Source: Acanthopleura granulata
Taxonomy: Eukaryota; Mollusca; Polyplacophora; Chitonida; Chitonidae
Direction: 5' to 3'
Length of the DNA stretch: 64,000 bases
Assembly (NCBI GenBank): GCA_016165875.1
Contig: JABBOT010000003.1
Span: 22,480,873 to 22,544,872 of the forward strand
The notes under the pieces: generated by a model
The model's input: only the letters and a program-made list of their open reading frames with translations
Database searches by the model: none
Told to the model about the DNA's origin: nothing
Program-made: the position numbers and the translations under genes
Part shown: positions 56,001-64,000 of the stretch, in pieces
Layout: every line of letters starts with the position of its first letter
Numbering within the stretch: position 1 is the first letter of the stretch

Positions 56001-58424
56001 ATTGTACTGACATGACATAAGCATATTTCTCCAACTAAGCCCAATAAATTTGTTCGTTTTAAAGTTCTTTTTAATTGCTTGTTTTTCTGTTTTCAAATTT
56101 GATTGTTTGTAACCCTAATGTAAGCTGCAAAATCAGCCATCATTAAAAGAGGCACATGCTCTTGTTTATGTGCCCCAAACCACATGGGAATAAACAGGCA
56201 CTATACATGTACATGTCAGTATTTGTAAGGGCTTTTTGAAAGCATCTTTCAAGCATTTGAATATTTGAAAGTAAAAGTGTAAATGAAGACTAGAATAGCA
56301 AGTCCACAGTTACGAGTACATGTATGCTATTGTGTCGTAGTGCTTTTGAAAACCTGCCCAAACTTGAGGACCCTCTACCCCTCGACCCTGGAGGAAATTG
56401 CAAGTGATCACATTTACTACAATACACTTATCTAATATCAGATTAATTCAATAATACTTATTATTCCTCCATAAAGTCAATTAGAGTTAAGTCAGAGAGA
56501 AATGATTGTGATCCAGGTACAAATTTCTGTGCATTGGCCTCATAGGTACATGTACATGTAGACCCTATCAGTATAAACTGTCATCAAGTGGATATTATTC
56601 AATTAGTCATGTGTTCTATTAAATAGTCATTTTATCTCTCAGTCAATATTTTGTTAACGTGCATGTATACTCCTACATGTAGCCTAATGCATAATATGTA
56701 CTCTTTGTGAGTGTAGACCTACATGTATATATTATTGTGCTTGCGTCCGGTTTTCTTTCAAAACTCCTAGGAATGCTGGCTTACCCCATTTCCACTTCCA
56801 TGTTTATTGGAATGAATGAATTAATGGGTGATGGTGGCTTCATGCCAAAGGGTCAGTGTTTTATCCATATCATTGTGAGAAAATGTTACACCTTGTTTGT
56901 TCGGATTGCATGCTGAAGAACATTAGATGTAAATTATGCACAGCACAGGAGTCTCCATGAACTCATGCATAAATTCATGACAGTCACCAAAAGAGCATTC
57001 CATTTACTGTTGATGAATGGTTCAGTGCATTAACACTGATAAGAGTGCTCTGCTATGTTGCAGACAAGAGCTCAATACATCAGCAGTGAGTGCGGTGACA
57101 ATGAAAAAAAGCCCACAGCTCAGCTGGATGTGCCTATAGTGTTATGTCTCTAGTGGCAGGTGTCAGGTTGTTACACAACTGTTTCTGCAGGGAAGGCAGT
57201 GTGCAGCAACTGCTGTAATTGATTAGTGAAGGCAATAATGGTTGTTTGGCTAAGGTTACATCAGTGACCTGGTGTAACACACAACAGCTGATGTGTCCCT
57301 GAGCTCACACCAAGCCTAGTTGGCCCAGTTAATGCAAACCAGTATACATGTTATACTGTACATAGAAATCCTTCACTGCCAAGACCATGCGTTAACAGAA
57401 TTACGTCCATATTCTTACCTGTTTTTGACTTGCTGTCAAATTAATCATGGTCTGTCCTTGTTCTCCCAGACTTTTTCTCTAATCCACATGAAATCCTTCT
57501 TTTAACATTTCTTTCTTTTTCATTGCCTTGCTTAGTGTGGGAATTTCTCTGTGTACTTTGAAATACTGAGAAATCACCAAGATTAATTGATCATGCACTC
57601 CAGCATATGAAACAAGAATGTTATAATTAATTTTGGGAAAAAAAAAAAACCAGTGGAGGAGCTAACTGTGACGGACTTTCTTAAATAAAGGACAATCCAG
57701 TTATGCACACTTTCAAGTTTCTATTTGATTTATGTTATGAAGGGCATATATGTTCATGTTAATTTAAAGTTAAAATGAGGAAAATGAAAATGATCATCCC
57801 TCCACATTTGACAAGATTGGCCAGTGACAAAGTGAAGATAGTGAGTTTCATGATTTCATCATTTAATTAACTGTGCAGCTTGATGTGTTGCTCAACAAAA
57901 TTCTGAAGAAGGTTATTATCATTATCTTCATGCATTACGTGTTAATTCAGGTATGTATTATGTAATCAGTATTTAAGTTGTTGAGAAAGGCAGCATCTCT
58001 GAGCAAACTTTGACGAAATTGTCTGCAAAATCTTCCTGCTGTGAAGACCCCGGAGGGAAGCTCAGGCTTGACTGTGACTTTGTCATCGGAAGGTTTTTCA
58101 GCCTGTTCATGACCTGTATAATATATGTAGTTTCCCTCTGGCTCAGTTTTGCACTAAGGTGCAAAACACCCATTGAATAAATAAAATGTAGAAAGAAAGA
58201 TCCTAAGAAAGCATGTTTGTATGTATACATGTAGTGTATTTGACCTACAGTGTCGCAGTTTTCAAAAGACATATTTTGCTTGATATGAGTTGATTTTTCT
58301 ATCTTATAAGGCTCCTGACGATTTTTTTTTTTTGAAGATTGATAAATTTATTAGCAGAAAAAATAAAGTGTTGGCGCCAGAAGTATTACCTTGAATTATG
58401 TGCTTCTGAATGTGTATACTATTT

Positions 58425-58672
58425 ATTTATGTCATTGGTGTTTTACGCTGTACTCATGAATATTTCACTGATACGACGACAGCCAGCATTATGCAGGGAG
58501 GAAGCCAGGCAGAGCGAGGAGGGAAACCCATGACCATCCGCAGGTTGCTGACAGACCTTCCCACGTACGGCTGGAAAGGAAACCATCATGAGCTGGACAT
58601 GAACTCCCAGTGACCGCATGAGTGAAAGGCATGGGGTCATAGCACCGTGCTGGCCCGCTTATCCCCACAGCC
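58425..58672 (-). mobile_element. tRNA-derived SINE in reverse orientation
   Basis: tttatttatgtcattggtg, ttttacgctgtactcatgaa, aaacccatgaccatccgcag, gaactcccagtgaccgcatg and the head tagcaccgtgctggcccgct. Complete in outline. Confidence 0.8.
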
Positions 58673-58696
58673 ACATACAGTAAATACAGTAAATCC

Positions 58697-58905
58697 CAAG
58701 TGAGTGAGTGCTTGGGGTTTAACATCGTCCTTAACAATGTTTCAGTTATATGATGACGAAGAGTTCTTCTGGTATGCTCATACAGTGTGACTTCTTGTGG
58801 CAGGGCGAGTCCTGGAACATCGTGCCGCAGACAACAGACATGACACTCCACCCAGTCACATTATACTGACACCCCACCCAGTCACATTATACTGACACCC
58901 TACCC
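58697..58905 (+). mobile_element. Second SINE-like family copy with a short terminal duplication
   Basis: It shares cagttatatgatgacgaaga, cttcttgtggc and cacccagtcacattata with the copy at about 7385-7755. A 30-bp segment (ctgacaccccacccagtcac and onward) is repeated at its end. It follows the SINE at 58425-58672 by about 25 bp. Confidence 0.55.
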
Positions 58906-61900
58906 ACACTTTCAAAGATGTGCATTATTCAGGTTATTGATAACCTGTGTAGAATTTCCCTCTTGCATGCATACTATATGTTTGACTTTTCTCAACTAGA
59001 CTACAAGTACAATGTATGTACGTAGGTGATTGCTATCTCGAGGACAGTTTTGGCGACAGTAGTTGCATTCTCTTTATCTCTTTCTTAAGTATTGGGAGCT
59101 GTAACAAACTAGTTGTTTTTGTGCTCATAAAACTCTTATCTCAAATGGATGAGGCACATATCTATACACAGACTCTACAGCCTGAGGCGGCCTGAATGTG
59201 TATATACACTAGCATTGAAGTGGTTAGACTGAGATCTGAAAATTGTTATGTTTTACTGATCTGATATTTATATGCTAGTCCATACAGTGTGTCTTTTTTT
59301 GTCTGCAGCTCTTATAAATTTGCAGATTTTACATGTACTGGGCATCTTCAAGTGCATGCGCACCTCTGGTCTCATGACACATATTGTATACGAGTGATAA
59401 GATACAAAAATATTTTATCCTTGAGGGAGCAGGTGAGCTTTGACATGCATTCATTTTCATTGTATAACTTTCCTTCACATTTAATTATGACAACCATAGA
59501 TGTTTTATGTGGTAAATTGTGTCTTCATGGAGGTATGTGGACTGTGTTAAGGAAAAGTGCTAATACTATCAGTGAAGGTAGAATTTTAATAATACACTGT
59601 ACCTGTGGGAGTTGATATGCTGGAATGAAACAAAGGAGCTGCATTCACAATGGAGGAAAAAAGTTTGTTGGCTAATTTCCTCACCCAGTGCTTAACCTAG
59701 CAGTGTACAAACCAGTGAGGTGAAGTTCTGCAGCTTCATTCAGTCATTAAGGCAGAACTTCATGTTCAAGTAAAGTAGATATCAGCCAAGTACAAAGATG
59801 TCTCGAAACATTTTTAAAGTTGGTATCTGCATCTAACAGACATGTAAATTTATTCTGAAAATACTATATGTTCATGTTATCTATCTGAATCAAATGAATG
59901 CTGTTGAGACATTCATTAAGGTAGTACATGTACACTCATTCAAATTCACATTGTTTTCCGAAGACTTCTCTAAACATTTAGTCTAGATGAGGACAATGCA
60001 TTCACCCCTGTGGAACGTAAATGATCTCAAATACAAAAAGTTTGAATCTAAAAGGATTTTCTTTGGCTGTGGAAAAATGGAGCATAAAGTGATTATGTAC
60101 ATATGTGTACTTTCAAAAACCGGATAAGAGTAGTCTAGGCATAGTCAGGGGAGTGTAAAGTTTGCAGGTACAGTTATGTGTACAGGTATGCTGTATGGTT
60201 AAATAGGGAGAGCTGCACGGCATTGTGTAACAAGAGTAACCTGTGGAGGTGACGTGCTGTGATACTCAGGCACAGGTGTCGGAGGTGAGCCAGGAGTGGG
60301 GGAGACGTCACTTACATCTGTCTGGACAGAATATCCACTTGTTTCAAACCATTGTGTTCTGTAGACTCATCTTTGTCTGCTTTTTACTGAGATTTTTTCC
60401 CTGATTCTCTGAGCTTAAACCTCGGGCTTTTGTGCAACCATGCATACCTTACTCAGCCTCTTGAAATGTGGTTCTTGTTTTCTGAATACAGATATGCTGG
60501 GCATCTATTTTCAGAAGACAAGAAAGGTTTTTAAGTAGTTCATGGACATACCTTAATTCTTCAACCACCTCTACAACCAATATTTTGAAACATGGGGTGT
60601 AGAGAAATAATTTACACAGTTTTATGAAGCTCGCATCTGTAATCACACAAACAAAGCATTTTCTGTGTGATTTTCATAATCATTGTATGCATAAATTCCG
60701 CTGAAAAAAGAGCTTTGGTGGTTGAAGATTTATGGTAACTATTTAGTTGTGAAACCTTTGTAGACAAGCACAAATTGGCTGAATCACGTTGTGGATAAAG
60801 GTTTTGTCCTGTTGGTGTATACAGTGGACGGCTAATGTTCATTGAGGGCATTTACATACATGTAAGTTATAAACAGATATCTTAGAACACATATTTGCCT
60901 ATATCTTGTATTGCAAGCTGCATGTACATGTACTGTGAAGTAATTCACCATGCAGTTATACATAAATTAGAAAGTAATTCCCTGGTTATATAACAGGTGA
61001 TAAATAATTAGTGCAGTTATGAACTCAGTTTGATCTTCGTTAACTCTTGCATCAGTGAAGTGTTGAGGACTGATTTGTGAGGGGCTCTTGGAATTCCTGG
61101 TACATGAATATGCCCTAGGCTGGGAATGTTGTCAGGTTGTGTGAGTCCACAGTAAATCCTGTTGGCAATCAGTGTGGACAATCAGACTTTTCAGTTAATG
61201 TTGGCACTGTTCATGAAATTAAACACATCAAAGCTTCTGTAATAACATAATTGAACTTTTTATTGGATTTAGGATAAAATTGTAGTAATTAAAATCTTAC
61301 CTTATTTTATCTTTTGTGATGCAACTTCACATATGATAGAATACATGGCTATTTACATTCATAGTACAACATAGTAAAGCACAATGTACAATGTACATGT
61401 ACTGTTAGTCTCATTTGAAAGCCATTCAGTTTAATAAGCCCATGATTCATGCCTTACATTCGTGTTTGTTTGGTATTTGAATAGTCTGTAATTTCTGTAA
61501 ATATTTAGAATGTTGTGTATGCAGGATTATTAGCCATCTCGGTGTCATTGATCCAAAGCTTTCCAATCTTAGCAATCTGAAACCGAAAAATGATGATTTC
61601 ATTTGTTTAAATTTAACAACCTTTGTAGGATCAGCTGCAGGTCTGGCTGGAATAGTTTCATGTTCTCCAGCTATTGTTGGATAAATTACCTGGACTTCAT
61701 CATTAACTGTAACTCGTGGTCTGGAGAATGGACAGCACATATACTAACTGGATGCAGTTATTCCTTCTGGACTTTACCTGACTTAATTCAATATAAAACT
61801 CAAATACTAGTCAGTTCTGCATTACTGTACAGGCAGATCTAACTTGATGTATGGTAGCTACATGTACTTTTGGAGCTCTACATGTAGTTCCCCCAAATTG

Positions 61901-62626
61901 TGTTCTCTTCTTGAGGAAGGTACTGCATATGTAAGTGTTGGCTGAATGCGTCTAACAGGCTGCCAAGAAGCTATATTTGCTCTGTGTCCACTGACAAACA
62001 AAGTTGTGGTTAATTATTTGATGCTGTGCCTGGCCCCCTTGCTCGCCTCCCCGTGGGAATTACTCAATGAAAGGCCGGCAGTGAGTAGCATCCTGGGCCA
62101 GCACTGAGGACATTGTTATTTTATCAGTGTCCATTGACTTGACAGCTTATTGATTCCCGGATAGCAGCACGCACTTGGCAGAACACGAGTCTCTTTGTTG
62201 ACAGTTAATCAGTGTTCTCCTTGGCCAACATATAGAGCCGTTGAGAAAGGGGCCATCTCCATCAGGACAGACATTGGGATATTGGCCATGTTGTGAAGGA
62301 TTAGAGCCTGACCACTGGAGCAGGCATTCGTGTACATGTATCTAACTGCAGGAAGCCATTATAATTTCACAGCTTTGTGGATTTCTGGAATCTTTAATGT
62401 TAGGTTTCGATTGCCTTAACCAAGAGCTTTATATGTCAGTCATCCTTCTGTCACAAATCTTGTGGTTCTAAGTGATATAGAATATTTTGATCCAGATCAT
62501 CTTGCATTGCAAGTTCTTGCATATGTTTTGCTAAGAATTCTAGGGTTAAATAAGGATAAGACTTGTCTGGCTCTGCATCTACCAATGTGTTGTATCTGGT
62601 TATTATGAGATGTTGTATGAGGGCAG

Positions 62627-62760
62627 ATGATGAAGTCCATCAGGAACAGAAGTCACTTATACTCTTCTTGGATAGATGACCTAATAGGGGACAATAACCA
62701 ACAACAGGCATCTCTATACAGGAGATTCCAGTCTCCAATACCCACAGGTTTTACAAAGGG
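62627..62760 (+). CDS. Candidate alternative first exon (MMKSIRNRSHLYSSWIDDLI)
   Basis: Two adjacent in-frame ATGs at 62627 and 62630 open 44 codons, MMKSIRNRSHLYSSWIDDLI then GDNNQQQASLYRRFQSPIPT and GFTK, ending GG|gtaagt (phase 2). Unspliced it stops immediately after the donor. The basic, Ser/Gln-rich sequence looks like a regulatory N-terminus. The protein is not recognised. Confidence 0.42.
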
Positions 62761-64000
62761 GTAAGTGTTTTGCACAAAGGTCTAGTCTCATTATGTGTAG
62801 TACTCTGGAAATAATTTGTGCCAGACAAAATTTGATATGTGATTTGTAAGATTTATTTGAAGTGTATGACGCAAAATTTCATGATATGGTATTTATAGGA
62901 TATTTTATTAGCACATGACTTGCAAAGAATTAGCAATAAACTATAGGCGTGTGCAACAAAGTATTGATTATCATTTATGGCTGACAGGAAACACTAACAT
63001 ATATTTTTAAGAAATAATTGGGATTTCCTTTTCAGGGGAAGGTGTTGTTTTCTGCACATTAATTCTTCTCTAAAAGTTTCAAAACTTTGATAGTGATTAT
63101 CGATTGCAAACCCTTTTGAAAACACATTCTGGTACCCAATACACAGAATTGTACAGCACTGAAGTCATGTGTGGGGTTGCCCCGAAACTCTGCACTATCT
63201 GGTCATACATGTAGTTTATGGACATGACACCTTGGCAGGTCAGAGAACGCTAAAATGTTTTTTTATCTTCATTCAGTGACCGATAGCTACTCTACTCTAC
63301 AAGCAAGAATAAGTGAACACCAATGGACAGGTACCTTCCAGTTCAAATTTATATCTATAACTGATGGGTGAACATGTGGGGTAAAGTGATGGTGTTTAAT
63401 ACTTGCACTGCTCATGTACACACATGTATATGAGATTTGCTTGTGCGCCAGTATTGCGTTTTGATTAAGTAAGGTAAGGTCATTTACAAGTCATATACAT
63501 TATCTTGAAAGCCTTATTCATTGACATTGTGTGATAAGTTTTAAAAGTACAAGTCCTCTTCATGACCTAATAATCTGTAAAGATACATGCATGTATATGA
63601 TTTGAGACATTGCATACTGGATGGCAAAATGAATTTTTATACCTATTGCCAGAAAAAAAAAATGGTTTTGTCATCTGTCTGCTTGCTGGTCCACCATAAT
63701 CTGAACTGTATCTCTATTATTATTACACATCTGTCCGTAGAAATTTGAATTTGAAGGGTACAGTGTACGTGTAGATGGATGCATGGCTAGATCTGGTTGC
63801 ACGCTATGATTCTATTTTTTGTTCTTCATAGTGTCCATATCAATACAACTTCATAACTGTAACAAATTGGATTTTTGCCTAATATACCTGTATTTCACAT
63901 GTGTCTGTGTCATTTGAGTTTTATTTTTGGACTTTGCACCGCTTTCTGTATGTGATATGAGTGATGGTTGATGGAGTTTGTGCCAGCATCGTGTATATGT
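62761..64000. other. Right edge, probable intron
   Basis: No exon, RNA gene or clear repeat is seen. Frequent short tandem acatgtac words occur, as elsewhere in the window. Confidence 0.5.

Larger units (their letters stand above)
52480..62626. other. Probable long intron, no exon recognised
   Basis: It holds the 33-bp repeat at 52938-53036, a SINE pair at 58425-58905, and AT-rich unique DNA with many acatgtacatgta-like words. No recognisable coding motif on either strand. Confidence 0.5.

Noticed and set aside
58489..58851. A 120-codon minus-strand open frame
   Set aside because: It spans a SINE and a second-family repeat; the same translated words recur in other copies.

Overview
The window is eukaryotic, animal nuclear DNA. 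It has short exons with GT-AG introns, several minisatellites, and many copies of a tRNA-derived SINE whose 3' end reads gtgaaatattcttgagtacggcg and runs into (aaat)n. The repeats and gene content suggest a marine lophotrochozoan such as a mollusc or brachiopod, but I cannot fix the taxon from sequence alone.

Region 1 (left edge to about 23.6 kb, minus strand) holds the main result. Twenty-three exons, all with open frames and matching splice phases, chain into one predicted secreted protein: signal peptide - GH65 domain A (PGGHG/ATHL1 family, protein-glucosylgalactosylhydroxylysine glucosidase) - PGRP domain A - GH65 domain B - PGRP domain B. The left edge cuts the gene inside PGRP B after about 1,779 codons. 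The two GH65-PGRP units look like a tandem duplication: exon order and phases match, and two exon pairs have equal length (128/128 and 75/75 nt). GH65-A keeps the three carboxylates reported as important in human PGGHG (D365, E495, E648 here). GH65-B has lost two of them (Y1275, S1556), and both PGRP domains lack visible zinc ligands of amidase-type PGRPs. The prediction is one active glucosidase joined to three binding-type domains, which would suit glycan or microbe sensing. I do not know of a described GH65-PGRP fusion.

Region 2 (about 23.6-32 kb) is mostly unassigned. It has one candidate first exon on the plus strand at 27,055 that encodes a mitochondrial-type presequence.

Region 3 (32.0-42.2 kb, minus strand) is a complete SH3BP5/SH3BP5L-type gene (Sab family, Rab11 exchange factor). 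It has seven constitutive coding exons plus a possible in-frame 66-nt cassette exon.

Region 4 (42.2-64 kb) has no recognisable gene body. Three short plus-strand ATG exons (47,864; 52,427; 62,627) each end in a strong donor with the same phase 2. They could be alternative first exons of one gene whose common exons lie beyond the right edge. The rest is intronic or intergenic DNA with SINEs and small tandem repeats.
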